The notes below the pieces were generated by a model that did no database searches, was not told where the DNA came from, and saw only the letters and a program-made list of their open reading frames with translations. From contig NC_049994.1 in the NCBI RefSeq assembly GCF_000003815.2, positions 16,166,523-16,230,522 on the forward strand: 64,000 nucleotides of DNA. The letters run 5' to 3'. The first letter of the stretch is position 1. Each line of letters begins with the position of its first letter. The position numbers and the translations under genes are program-made. This document shows, piece by piece, positions 34,125-45,829 of this stretch. The DNA comes from Branchiostoma floridae (lineage: Eukaryota; Chordata; Leptocardii; Amphioxiformes; Branchiostomatidae).

Positions 34125-35400
34125 AGATACCAAAACTATCATAGATAAGAACGGCAGCCTCTGACATGTACAGGAAACCGACACACACTGACCAGTACCT
34201 GGCCTTTGACTCTTAACGGGAGGGGTCCATTTTTTGACACGGGGTGACCAAATGTCGTCAGGTTTTAAAAATCATTGTTGCGGAGAAATGCATAGATGCC
34301 TGCACATGAGAAGTACAACTAGCTATAGACTACACCTTGTTGTAAATAACTACAAAGTCGGGGTATGTGTCGAAGTTAGTAAGCCCCACAGATAACGATT
34401 GAAAAAACTTGCACAAATTTGACGCCTTCCATGCAAGTTGACGAGCGAACGTATCGACTCCATGGCCCTCGAAATTCTTGAATTATTCTTCGCAAAATAC
34501 GACATGTAAAAAAATACCACCACACATAGGAATTATGTTTATCAGACTTCCGAAAAATAATACCTGTGTTCTGTTTTGCCTTAAACTGGGTTGGATAAAC
34601 GGAGCTAAAATGATGCCACAATGTTCACGCAGTCGGGGCTCCGTCATTTAACTATCACGCACGAAGGCGGGCGAGCGATGCTCAACACGATGAACTTAGT
34701 CAACCCGTCCGTAGAGCGACGACCATTCAAGAAAAATCGATCCCTACCGACTAAAAAATCCTGTAGTCATTGCTGCTTCCAAAAGACAGGATAAAAAGGC
34801 AATCAAGGAAGCTGAAAAGCGAAAATGCCATCACAGTCCGACGTAAACAATGCGCCGCCGTTTTGCGGCAAGTTGGTCTCACTGTGAGAGGTAAACATTT
34901 TAACACGCTGTATTCAAACAAGTGGCGTAATACAAAATATGACCCATATTTGATACAGAAAAATAGTAGTGAAAACTTTTAGTGCTATTTTATTTGCATA
35001 GGATGTTTAAAGATGCACGGCGATAGTCTGGTTGTTACCATGTCAGTGTTTGGACCCCCTTTTTGTGTTGGAACGTTCTGCTAGGACGCAAGCCGAAAAC
35101 CTGCCGTGAGTTTCGTGTGCTGTCAAAGTACAGTGCGGAACACTACCGTTAAATGAAATATATATCTGTACAGCTTCAACCACAGTTATATGGATGTATA
35201 CAAGATCTAAACTTGTCTTTGATGAGTTCACTGTAAAATGTACAATCATGACAAAAGCCATGCGCATCCACCTAGAACGGTTGTCGAAAAATGGACCCCT
35301 CCCGTTACCATCAATTGGAACACAAACTGGCAATGATAAAAACTCTTTTCCACCGGGCAGACAACATTATTACCTCAGATATAGCCATGTAAAAGAAAAG
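34125..35400 (+). mobile_element. Penelope-like fragment, copy 3, split by a TIR element
   Basis: The left part (34125-34213, ...GAAACCGACACACACTGACC) and the right part (35308-35400, TTGGAACACAAACTGGCAAT) are the two halves of the fragment seen intact at 18390-18630. The 34214-35307 element is inserted between them. The fragment also has small deletions. Confidence 0.65.
34214..35307. mobile_element. 1.09-kb non-autonomous TIR transposon
   Basis: The termini are inverted repeats of about 25 bp: TAACGGGAGGGGTCCATTTT at the left and its complement AAAATGGACCCCTCCCGTTA at the right, continuing with one mismatch to GACA/TGTC. Target duplications are not clear; if the TIR starts at CGGGAGG, the flanks would read TTAA and TTAC. 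The interior has no transposase. A 70-residue basic frame (34770-34982) is unassigned. It lies between the halves of the Penelope-like fragment. Confidence 0.75.
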
Positions 35401-35800
35401 GTCTCCTGAAACAGGTTGGGGTTTGACACTCAAAACAGTGATAGCTTGAACAGCTACGTACAGCACCATGAAAGTTATTCAGAATACTCATGAAAATATG
35501 GTACTGTTGGGGTTTTAGTGATGGCTACAAATGTAAGGACCACGTTAATTACTCCCAAATATATGTTGAGCACAAGTTCCAAGCATTTGCCTATAAATTT
35601 TAGACCTTGTGGCATGTACATTATTTGTAGTACACATTATCAACTAGTCTTCATGGTATCAAAGTCCTTCCTTGACTATGCAGAAGATAACAAGTAAATA
35701 ATCAAACAAAACCGGTCACATGCTGAAGCAACGTTACACTAGAAAGTGAACTTTGTAGAGGGAGTGGCTGGATAGACCTCCATTTCTACTGGGCCTGAAA

Positions 35801-37645
35801 ATGGCGGCTGGTCCTTCTACCACGGACGGACACAGAATCCTGGAGGACTTTCTTTCCTGTAGAATCTGCTTTGACCCTTATACAAGGCCTAAGGCACTAC
35901 CATGTCTACACAGTTTCTGCCTGAGGTGTCTAGAGGGCCAACATAAACAATGGTTGGAGGATTGCAGAGAGAGCATACAACAGGGAGAAGAACTGCAGCC
36001 ATTCAGGTGTTCAATATGTCGCCATCTTGTAACTTTGCCTTCTACAGGAGTGGCAGAGCTTCCTGACAACCATCTTGTGGCCAACCTGTGCGAGGAATTG
36101 TCCAAGAAAACTCAGGTGGGAGGACAGAAAAACAGGTGTGGCTTCCACCCAACAAAAGACATAGACCTGTTTTGCCAGCAGTGCGAGGTGTCAGTTTGTA
36201 GTGAATGTATCGGGGATGCTCACTCGGGGCACAGTATCATAGTAATAAAACAGGCAGCACCAAAGATAAAAGCTAGGGCACAGCTCAACAGTGGACAACA
36301 AAAGATTGAAACCTTCTCAGCATTCCTCAAGAAGATTGAAGATGTACAGAAAAGGCTGACAGACAACAAGACACAAGTTCAACAATAGATAAACACAGCT
36401 TTTGAGGAACAAGTACAGAAGTTACAAGAACAGAGGGATGGGCTATTGGCTACTGTGGACAAGAGTCATCATGACAACATGGCTGCTTTGGCAGGACAGA
36501 AAGGCAATGTGCTGACTCAGCTGACTGAACTGTCCAGGGTTTGTGAAGATGCAGAAAAGTGTTTGAAACAAGAAGATACAGTTTGGCTCACACAGGAATT
36601 CAACTTGTCTGATAAACTTGCAAAATTTAAGAACATTCAAACTCCTGACATCTGTGAAACCAAACTTTTTTGCTTTGAACCAAAGACATCTGGTGCCCTG
36701 ATAGATCTGGGTAAAGTTATGTCCAAATCCATTTCAAACAAGCAGGATTCACTTCAATCCATGAGAACAAATAATGGACAAATTAAAGGTACAAACGTCA
36801 GGCCAATCAGGGTGGGACAACCATGGGCGAGGAAAGTCAGGTTTGGAGGAGAGGGATCAGGTAGGGGGGAATTTAGGTATCCTATGGGAGTAGCTGTCTC
36901 ACAGGACAATAAGGTTTACATTGCTGATTTGGGTAATAGCAGAATCCAGGTATTCACAATGGATGGTGTTTATATCAGAGAGTTTACAACAACTCTGCCA
37001 GGGGAAACTCGTAAAAAGTCAAACCCACATGATGTTGCTGTAGATAGAAATGACAACCTGTGGGTGGTGGGTGATGATCATACCGGTATAGTGCAGTATT
37101 CCAGGGAAGGCACCTGTTTGACTAAAATGGATGTTCCGAATGTTAAAAAGATTGATGGCATAACTGTAGATATGGCAACACAACAGGTGATTGTGACAGA
37201 GTATGATGGGAAGAATGGTCTCCGAGTATTCAATGAAGATGGTTCTGATGTGGGGATATATGGTTCAGGTCATAGGTCACCAAAACCTTGGCGGCCAGCA
37301 CATGTCACTGTGGATGGGGAGGGGAACATTCTGGTCACTGATTACAACAATCATTGTGTCCATGTCTTGGACAGAGAGGGGAACTTCAAGTTTAAGTTTG
37401 GGAGTGAGGGATCTGATGAAAGTCAGTTGAACGACCCTAAGGGCATTTGTGTTGATGGGATGGGAAACACCATTGTGGCTGACTTTGGAAATAGTTGTGT
37501 GAAATTGTTTGACAGTGAGGGCAGATCTCTGCGTAACATTGGAAGTGGTATGAAGAGGCCTAGTGGTGTTGCTGTGTCACCAGGTGGAGATGTGCTGGTA
37601 ACTGATTGGAGAGATCACACTGTATCAGTCTGGACACAGGGTTAG
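35801..37645 (+). pseudogene. Second TRIM-NHL gene with one in-frame TAG
   Basis: Same layout and length (615 codons) as the gene at 15784-17628: RING (CRICFDPYTRPKALPC..., CSICRHLV), B-box (CGFHPTKDIDLFCQQC...), coiled coil and six NHL repeats ending SVWTQG. The only break is TAG at 36386-36388 in the coiled coil, where the sister gene has GAG (Glu). The frame is otherwise open from 35801 to 37645, so the halves are 195 and about 418 residues. An ATG at 36446 could start the C-terminal half. A fresh nonsense allele, a sequencing error, or readthrough would all fit. As it stands it would make a RING/B-box-only fragment. Confidence 0.85.
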
Positions 37646-39360
37646 TGCTGTACTAGTTAGGGAAAAGATCACGCTGCATTTACAAGTTGCCAATACTAGA
37701 GCAACATTTTTGTGTTACTTTCGGAAACAGTCTAGAGAGTCCCTGTGGTGTTGTTTGTCATTCTCCCCACTATAAACTGTCTGGACGCAATAAAAGACAG
37801 CCGTTCTTGGTGTCACACATTATACCTTACAATTTTGTCACAGCATGTCTCTGTTCACTTCATAGCTACGTTATAGCGTGCTCAGCGACACGCTAACATA
37901 CCTGGTCACCAGGTGGAGATGTGGTGGTGACTGACTTTGACAATCACACTGTATCAGTCTGGACACAGGGTTATAACTGTACTATGCAGGGAAGTACATG
38001 TTGCCCAAACATTAATTAATATCATCAAGCGATAAGTAGTATATGATCAACAGTCTAACACTTACACAATGACTAATGCATCAGATCTGCTGTTTTGTAT
38101 GTGAATGTCAATATGGAAATTGCTTTGTGCATTGAGCGAAAGTCATGTGCATTATACATTAAGATGGTGATTATCTTAATGAATGAGCACACCCTACGTT
38201 GTACTTCGTTTCACAAAGAAAATATGCTAACAAACATTATTCAAAATGTGGTACTGATGAACAGTAAAGAACATCAAGTCGTGTGTACTACATGTAGTAT
38301 TACTCTCCTTCATGTTTAGGACTGCATGGTAAAAATATGCATAAAGCAATCAATGTACAATATTTTAATACTTAACGTTTGTAAGCGCATCTGAACTGTG
38401 AGCAGCGACACCTATCGGTCAGAAGATGTCTGCTGTTAACATACTCATAAAAATCAGGAACACAGTGTGCTAGATAGGAACACAGAGGATAGGATCAAGT
38501 CTGAATAAAGATTGTTTCTATTGACCGTGAAAACTCCTGTGCATGTGTCCTCAGTTTCTGCTTCAGTCCATCTGAATTCTACACACCATTTATGATACAT
38601 GACGTATATTTATCAAAAAGCATCGTAGTAACATTATTGACCTTTAGCCTGCTAAGGTAGATGTTTGGCATCAAATTTGTACAGGTTATGGGGTTAGGCA
38701 GTGGGAAGAGGGTTAAATCTTACGTCGATGATGGTTAGACATCAAGGTAATAAGATATACCAAAATTGTCACTGACTAAAGGTAGTGGATTCTGCCTGAA
38801 ACGTCTGACCGCCTGACTTTACTCCCTTATTCTTTTTTTTTTATTTATTTCTTTATTGGGTATCCAATAAACAAAAACATACAAACATAGAAAACCATCC
38901 AACAGAATGATAACTGTACAGTACAAATTAAATACCAGTCCTGAAGACTTGTGTACAAGAATACCGCAAATAATAACCAAAGATCCTCCCTTATTCTTTC
39001 AATTGGCCCATTCTGCCCAGCACCTATGAGCAGGTACCGGTACAAACCATTACCTGAAGGGGGTGACTCACATAGCTACATATGCAGCATATTGATTATA
39101 TTCTAAGCATACATAAGGAAACAACCAGAATGGAGAGAGAGATATACTTTGAAAGGTGTTTTGACACCTGTAATATGGTATATGAGACTGTAAGTTGCTT
39201 CAGACATCAAAGGTCACACCTTGTTCCCCTGCAGAAGCTAAACAAACATTACCTACACGTCAGATATTTGCGTACTGAACCCAGAACCGGGCAATGCTGA
39301 AGGTGAACTTTGTACCGGAGCGGCTGACTTGGACTCCATTTTGTGGGTGAGGAAAAAAGC
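37646..39360. other. Spacer with NHL remnant and retroposon tail
   Basis: 37896-37975 is a displaced last NHL repeat (CACCAGGTGGAGATGTGGTG ... TGGACACAGGGTTATAAC). 38825-38910 is a retroposon tail related to 4755-4840. 39000-39330 repeats the block at 24410-24700 (CCGGTACAAACCATTACCTG, CATCAAAGGTCACACC) upstream of the next leader exon. No gene. Confidence 0.5.
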
Positions 39361-39873
39361 GTCTCAATCAAAGAACACTTCTGATCAGTAAAAAAGGGGG
39401 TCAAAAAGTAGGAAACACTACCATCTTTCAGGTAGGCAATCAAGGAAATAATTCTTTGTCTTGAGGAAGTAAATTAAGCTACCATTTTATCAGCTGATTT
39501 TTGTGTGTCAGAAAACTACAAATAAAATCTTTCAGTACAAAGTTTCAATTATTGATATGCCAGGTATTGCTTTGTAACTTTTTAGTTTCACTTCCAGGTA
39601 CAGTGTAAAATGTCTTCTTAGAACAGTTCAATACTTACAATCTCTGTACAGCCACGCCATATGCCTGCAAACTAATTGGGTTATGCCAGAAGGCGTTTAT
39701 ACCAGCTATAAATTTATATCGATAAATATAATACAGATATAGATCTGAAGTTGCTGGTAATATTATGCTTTGGCTGCCAGTAAACATTGTCATCATGTCA
39801 AAATTTGTCCTTTAATTTTCAGAGGAACTTCATTTGAGCTTTGAATCAGAGTGGTGAGAAATGTGTCTGCAAC

Positions 39874-41661
39874 ATGTCTACACAAGGTAAGATCTTCATG
39901 ACAGAAAACTTCTGAGATCAACAATTACTGTCTTTGTGTGACAGTATGTTTGGACACAACTGTGGACACTAGCTTAACCATGTACATTAGGGGGCAAATA
40001 ATAAAGGTCTTCTTGTATTGCTCTGTTACATTTTATACATGTTATACAAATTGTATTGTATAACATGTACAATGAATATAAAATCTAATATGTTCCCTTG
40101 CAGGTGTTGGGAGGTATTTCCTCTTCATTAAGAACCGGGTGAGCTCAGACTGGAAGGACCTGGCTTGGTGTCTTGGCTTTGAGACACCGGACATAGAAAA
40201 CATTGATGGCAAACACCGGGATGACAAGTCTCGCTGTATGGACCTGTTACAGCAATGGTACAAGCGGGAGGGAAACACTGCCACCATACATGTCCTGATG
40301 GAGGCCCTACAAGATGCAGAGCTACAGCATGTGGTGGACAGTCTCAAGGACAAATATCCTGGTATGAGCCTTACTTGATATGATTCAGTTAAAAAAAATG
40401 AACCAAAAAATCATTTACAACCTGATTTTTCCAGAATGGGATTGCTGTTACTCATCAAAATTCAAAGCACATAACATACAAATGTAAATCTCTCATTTTT
40501 AAACCCTGTCTTCTTCCAGTTCCCCTGCTACCAACTGCTAGCAGACAAACTGGGAACACTGATGCCATAAGGGAAGAGGTAAAGATGCTGAAAGAGAAAA
40601 ATGAGAAGCTGGAGAAAATCATCCTGGAACAGAACGAGAAAATCCAGCAACTTCAGGAGACCAACAAGAACATGGAGGCCATAGTAGAAGATCTGCTGAC
40701 TGCCAAGCAAACAGTGGAGAGTGGAAGTCAGCAGAAAGATCTGCTACACCCCAAGTCATACAAACATTCTATGGATAATTCCAAAACAACAAATGCAGGA
40801 CAAGTCAAACAGTCAGTGGTTCAGCCCAAAAGGAAACATATGGGTGTAAATGTCAGGCCATTAAGGGTAGGACAACCATGGGTGAGGAAAGTCAATTTTG
40901 GGGGAGAGGGATCACTTAGGGGGAAATTTAAATGTCCAAGGGGAGTAGCTGTTTCACAGGACAATGAGGTTTACATTGCTGATGTCAAAAACAGCAGAAT
41001 CCAGGTGCTCACAATGGATGGTGTTTATATCAGGGAGTTCACAACAACTCTGCCAGGGGGAACTGGTGAAAAGTTTGAACCACATGATGTTGCTGTAGAT
41101 AGAAATGACAACCTGTGGGTGGTGGGTTATGATCATGTAGTGCAGTATTCCACGGAAGGCACCTGTTTGTTCAAAATAAATCCTCCACATGTTCAATACC
41201 TCCGTGGAATAACTGTAGCTACTGCAACAGAACAGGTGATTGTTACAGGGTATGATGGGAATAATGGTCGACTTCAAGTATTCAACCAAGATGGTTCTGA
41301 TGTGGGGATATATGGGTTAGGTCATAGGTCACCAGAACCTTGGCATCCACGATATGTCACTGTGGATGGGGAGGGGAACATTCTGGTTGGTGATGTAAAA
41401 AATCACTGTGTCCATGTCTTGGACAGAGAGGGGAACTTCAAGTTCAAGTTTGGGTGTAATCCTCAGGGTATTTGTGTTGATGGGAAGGGAAACATCATTG
41501 TGGCTGACTATGGAAATGGTTGTGTGAAAATGTTTGACAGCCAGGGCAGATTTCTGTGTGACATTGGAAGTGGTATGAAGGATCCCAATGGTGCTGCTGT
41601 GTCACCAGGTGGAGATGTGGTGGTGACTGATTACAAAGATCACACTGTATCAGTCTGGTAA
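39874..41661 (+). CDS. Death-domain / coiled-coil / NHL protein, gene 4
   Basis: Exons 39874-39886 (MSTQ), 40104-40361 (death domain, FETPDIENIDGKHRDDKSRC) and 40520-41661, giving about 470 residues. All splice sites are canonical and the phases match gene 1. The coiled coil (ENEKIQQLQ-type heptads) is followed by six NHL repeats; the fourth-to-fifth spacing is shorter by about 10 residues (FKFKFGCNPQGICVDGKG). The stop TAA comes three codons earlier than in gene 1 (SVW-stop). The leader exon ends at 39431 and the ATG exon starts at 39823. Predicted to be functional. Its role is inferred: a death-fold signalling adaptor with an NHL recognition domain. Confidence 0.87.
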
Positions 41662-41904
41662 AGGTCATGCTATGATATAATATGGCCCTCAAAATTACAG
41701 TTTTCCAGATTGCAGATGATAATCAAGTTTTTCATACGATATTTGGCTACCAGTGTATTTGCTGCTTTGTTGCGGAATGAAGAAAACACATCAACTGTCT
41801 CCCTGTTTGTACCTTTTGGCACCAACTTTGTAACTAGTAATAGTTGCTTAGAGGCGTGGGCAGCAGGTAAAATTAGTAATTTCATATTTATCAAAATCTT
41901 GTAC

Positions 41905-42274
41905 CTTTGACCCAGGCTTTTAGCTAGGATTTTATAATAGGGTGTCCAAACTTATCGGTGAGTCGCGGTAAGTGACTTTTGTAGGGGGGTCTGGGGGCAT
42001 CCACCTTCCATGGTGCAGAGTTTTTGATGATTTTAAGTTAAAGTAGTGCATTCTAAGGTATCCCAAGAGGCAAAAATACTGTTACAGATGTCACAGTAGA
42101 AGACTGTGACCACAGATGACATTGTAGCATCCCTGGTCAATCAGAATTTCATGCTTGTCAGAGGATTTTCTCCCCAGTATAGGGCGTCCAGGGGCATCAA
42201 ATTTCTTGTTATTCTAAGAAAAGGGCGTCCAGATGACGCGTTGACGCATGCCTGGCTAAAAGCCTGCTTTGACC
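41905..42274. mobile_element. hAT-like MITE with perfect 8-bp target duplication
   Basis: The element 41913-42266 (354 bp) starts CAGGCTTTTAGCTAGG and ends CCTGGCTAAAAGCCTG. It is flanked by identical CTTTGACC at 41905-41912 and 42267-42274. The interior repeats GGGCGTCCAG/GGGTGTCCAA and has no transposase. It sits between gene 4 and the gypsy element. Confidence 0.88.
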
Positions 42275-42407
42275 GATATGTTATATTAAATATTGCTATG
42301 AATCATCTAGTGTTACCCTCGTTCTGTCCACTTTAGATGATGTTTAGGGAGCCCAGAGGTGACACAAGAGCGACTAGGAGACTGGAGTTGAAACGACGTG
42401 AACTGAT

Positions 42408-42520
42408 GTTTATTCCTTCTTCCGGCTACTGCCCCGACGCATGCGCGTCGGCCCGGACACATGCGCGTCGGCCCGGACTATCCCATTATCCATAAAGGGG
42501 GTTATTTCTACATGGCAACA
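42408..42520 (-). repeat. 3' LTR of the gypsy element
   Basis: A 113-bp repeat with a tandem duplication of the CATGCGCGTCGGCCCGGAC segment relative to the 5' copy, which shows divergence after insertion. It is preceded (minus strand) by a purine tract. Confidence 0.75.
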
Positions 42521-43157
42521 CTCTCCCCTCTTTTAAAGTCGTCTCGGAACAATAACAATAACAATAAGAAACTATTAATGAACAATAAGAAACTATTAAT
42601 GAACATATATATATGGTTGTTTAGTACTATGAAAAATAAAGGATATATTCTATTCTATTCTCCTTTGCGTTAGCCTCTTTTTTCTTTTCTTTAGCTTTGG
42701 CACCGATAACATCTTTAACATCGGCACTGATAACATCTTTAACTTTGGCACAGATAGTATCTTCAATAAACTGGCTTCACTGCTACTAACAGAAGCTCCA
42801 ACGTACTGACTGTTTTAGAACAGTTAACACAACATTAGGCCTGCTCTAAATTCTGAGCTGGAAGTCCTGCGGAGTCCACACAACTGGAATCCATCAGTCT
42901 CTTTGTTATCTATAAATAACCAACATACATGTCTCTCAAATATGGAATGATTTTCCACAATAACCTTGTATTTACTGTCCACAATATAATTGTCCCATGA
43001 GACTCTTCTCATTCAGCGGGTAATCCACAGGCACAGCGGCACGGGTACAGCGGGTAATCCACAGGAATAGTAATATCCACAATAACAGCAGGTAATCCAC
43101 AAGAATAGTAATCCATAGCAGTTCACAGTCCACACGAATAACAGGTACTCCATCCCC
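42521..43157. other. Gypsy 3' untranslated region with small repeats
   Basis: It contains AACAATAAGAAACTATTAAT tandem copies near 42560, a GATAACATCTTTAACnTTGGC repeat near 42700 and AGCGGGTAATCCACAG repeats at 43014-43140. No coding. Confidence 0.6.
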
Positions 43158-44870
43158 TTAGCTGGGTGCGTACATGCGAATTATCGGTATTAACTGTCCA
43201 CAGTGAAGGCACGACTGATATAATTGCCCCGGATGCCCTGCTCCCGCGTTCCACGTGTTCAGCGGCCATGGTGTCCCTACATTCCACTCTGCTGCATTTA
43301 CTGTGTTCACTGTTGGTACTCTCAAGTAGCCTGGTTGTCCACCTACATTATATGTGAGAGTCCGTGGTGGTCTCCTATTTCGTCTTGGTCTGTTCTCTTC
43401 TGCTTCTGCTGGGTCTGGAACATCCTCAGCACCCTGAGACACACAGGGCTGGTCCTCAGACTCAACTTCAACATCAGTTTCTTCATCCCTTTCACTACCT
43501 GTACTTCCTCTCTGGTCTTCTTGTTCAGCTCCAATTTCGACTCTGTTGTCTGCAAGTTCTTCTTCCTCATTATCACTCCTCTTGTCCTCTCTTTGAGGTG
43601 TTTTCTCTTCGCTTTGTTTGTCCACTGGAACCTCTAGAGGCAGTCCGTCACACGGTAGTAGCATATTTCTATGTAACACTCTTGACCTTCCTTCTCTGCA
43701 TTCTGGGCGTACCTCATACACTGGAATATCTTTCCCCTTCTGCTTCACAATGATGTGGACTTTGTCCTCCCAGTGGGAACGCAACTTGCCCGGTCCTCCT
43801 CTGTCCGTCATATTTCGAACAAGGACCCGGTCACCACTGGACAGACTGAGACCGTGCACCTTTCTGTCGTACTGCTTCTTCCCTTTTGCACCTGTTTTCC
43901 TGGCATGCTGACTCGCAATCCTGTAGGCCTCCTGCATGCCACGTTTCCATTTCTTGACATACTCAGGATACGATTGAACCTCATTCTCCTTGTCTTCAAT
44001 CCCGAACATAAGGTCCACTGGCAGGCGGGGGTGATGTCCATACAACAGAAAGTGAGGCGAATACCCAGTGCTCTCATGTCGGGTGCAGTTGTACGCATGA
44101 ACCACTTTGTTAAGAGACGCCTTCCAATCTGTTTTCTGGGATTCTGGGAGAGCACGTAACATCGCTAGCAAAGTCCGATTAAACCTCTCCACCTGACCAT
44201 TCCCCTGGGGGTGATACGGGGTTGTTCTCGAGGGCGACACTCCACTCAGCTGATGTAGGCGTTGAAACAACCTATTTTCAAACTCTGCTCCCTGGTCATG
44301 GTGAATCTTGAGAGGGTACCCAAATCTAGGAATGAAGTCATTAAAGAGCTTCTCTGCCGCTGTTCTCCCTGACTTGTTCCTGGTTGCATATGCTTGAGCG
44401 AACCGTGTGAAATGGTCCACAACCACCAACATGTACTCGTATCCACCTTTGCTCCTTTCAAGGTGGACATAGTCAATGGACACCAGTTGTAGCGGCTCAG
44501 TGGTGATGATGTTAGTAAGTGGGGCTTTGTCTGGAATGTTTGGCTTCCGGCGCTTAATGCACTGACACTTGGAGGTACAGTATTCAACTATGTCTCTCTG
44601 CATCTTTGGCCAGTAGAACCGTTGTCTTGCCAGGCTGACAACCCTGTCTGCTCCCAGATGGCCCATTTTGTCATGTAGTTCTTGGTACACAATGTTTCTA
44701 TATTCCTTCGGGAGCACTACTTGCAGTACTGGACCAGCTCTCCGGCGGAGAATGCCCTCATCATCGATCTGCAGCTTTTTCCACTCCCGCATGTATTCTC
44801 TTGTACCAATTGAGTTGTCTTGCCTCTCTCGGGTAGTGGGATTCCTCCCCCCTTCTTTCAGCTCTATCAC
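43158..44870 (-). CDS. pol: Retrotransposon integrase (C-terminal Pol part)
   Basis: A 570-residue frame. The HHCC zinc domain is HDKMGH ... CTSKCQC. The DDE core has Asp in VSIDYVHLE, Asp in IHHDQGAEF and Glu in [15 protein letters not shown]-like C-terminal module has [15 protein letters not shown] long acidic and low-complexity tail follows, with a basic patch ([16 protein letters not shown]). It inserts element DNA into the genome. Whether the tail is original or acquired is unclear. Confidence 0.85.
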   Translation of the reverse strand: MIELKEGGRNPTTRERQDNSIGTREYMREWKKLQIDDEGILRRRAGPVLQVVLPKEYRNIVYQELHDKMGHLGADRVVSLARQRFYWPKMQRDIVEYCTSKCQCIKRRKPNIPDKAPLTNIITTEPLQLVSIDYVHLERSKGGYEYMLVVVDHFTRFAQAYATRNKSGRTAAEKLFNDFIPRFGYPLKIHHDQGAEFENRLFQRLHQLSGVSPSRTTPYHPQGNGQVERFNRTLLAMLRALPESQKTDWKASLNKVVHAYNCTRHESTGYSPHFLLYGHHPRLPVDLMFGIEDKENEVQSYPEYVKKWKRGMQEAYRIASQHARKTGAKGKKQYDRKVHGLSLSSGDRVLVRNMTDRGGPGKLRSHWEDKVHIIVKQKGKDIPVYEVRPECREGRSRVLHRNMLLPCDGLPLEVPVDKQSEEKTPQREDKRSDNEEEELADNRVEIGAEQEDQRGSTGSERDEETDVEVESEDQPCVSQGAEDVPDPAEAEENRPRRNRRPPRTLTYNVGGQPGYLRVPTVNTVNAAEWNVGTPWPLNTWNAGAGHPGQLYQSCLHCGQLIPIIRMYAPS

Positions 44871-45829
44871 CTTTCTATGGCCGAGTCCCGACGTTGCGCT
44901 TCACCGATCTCCTTCTTGCTCAATGGTCCTATACTTGCACTCTTGTCTTCAGGTGGTAGACTGTCAATGTTCGTAGTGATAGCACTTATCCATGTGGCAT
45001 CTCCTTGATCCACTGCCTGCATGGCCTGGGTGGTGGCACTCAGTACATCACCACTCACTTCTTCTGTGCAGGTAGCCATAAACTGCTCAGCATCTCCTGG
45101 ACTTGGTACTCTTGACAGCACATCTGCATCTGCATTGGCTTTCCCAGGTCGGTACTTGATGCTGAAGTTATAGTCCACCAACTCTGCCACCCATCGGTGA
45201 CCTGTTGCATTCAACTTGGCCGTGCTCAGAACATAGGTGAGTGGATTATTGTCGGTATATACTTCAAAAGATGGGGCGTAGTACAGGTAAGCTCGGAATT
45301 TCTCAGTAATGGACCACTTGAGAGCCAAGAACTCCAACTTCCCCGAGTGCATGTGGTAATTCTTCTCTGCCGGTGACAGTGTCCGTGAACCATATGCAAT
45401 CACCCGGAGCTTGCCCTCTTGCTGTTGATATAATACTGCGCCCAAACCATTGGCTGATGCATCTGTGTGCAGGATAAATGGTTTCTCAAAGTCAGGGTAG
45501 GCCATCACAGGTGGGCTGGTCAGTTGTTCTGTCAGTTGATTAAGGATATCTTGGTGTTCCTCAGTCCACTGGACTGGTTGCTTCGCAGCACTGTCCGACA
45601 GCAGGTCGTACAGTGGTTTAGCAATTCTACTGAAGTCCTTGATGTACGTCCTGTAGTACCCGAGGAACCCAAGCACCCGTTGTACATCTCCTACAGTAGT
45701 GGGCTTCTTGTCTCTGATTGCCTCGACTGCTGCTGTATCTTCTGGATCCATCGTGTACCCATCTGCAGTGACTAGCTTCCCGACATACCTCACCTGTCGT
45801 CGGAACATCAAACATTTCTTTAATCCCAC
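44867..45829 (-). CDS. pol: Retrotransposon RT connection and RNase H (middle Pol part)
   Basis: A 320-residue frame beginning in the RT thumb/connection ([16 protein letters not shown]) and containing RNase H with its acidic residues in [25 protein letters not shown] and [11 protein letters not shown]. It ends at a TGA at 44867, where homology moves to the integrase frame by a one-base shift. Confidence 0.85.
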   Translation of the reverse strand: MGLKKCLMFRRQVRYVGKLVTADGYTMDPEDTAAVEAIRDKKPTTVGDVQRVLGFLGYYRTYIKDFSRIAKPLYDLLSDSAAKQPVQWTEEHQDILNQLTEQLTSPPVMAYPDFEKPFILHTDASANGLGAVLYQQQEGKLRVIAYGSRTLSPAEKNYHMHSGKLEFLALKWSITEKFRAYLYYAPSFEVYTDNNPLTYVLSTAKLNATGHRWVAELVDYNFSIKYRPGKANADADVLSRVPSPGDAEQFMATCTEEVSGDVLSATTQAMQAVDQGDATWISAITTNIDSLPPEDKSASIGPLSKKEIGEAQRRDSAIER

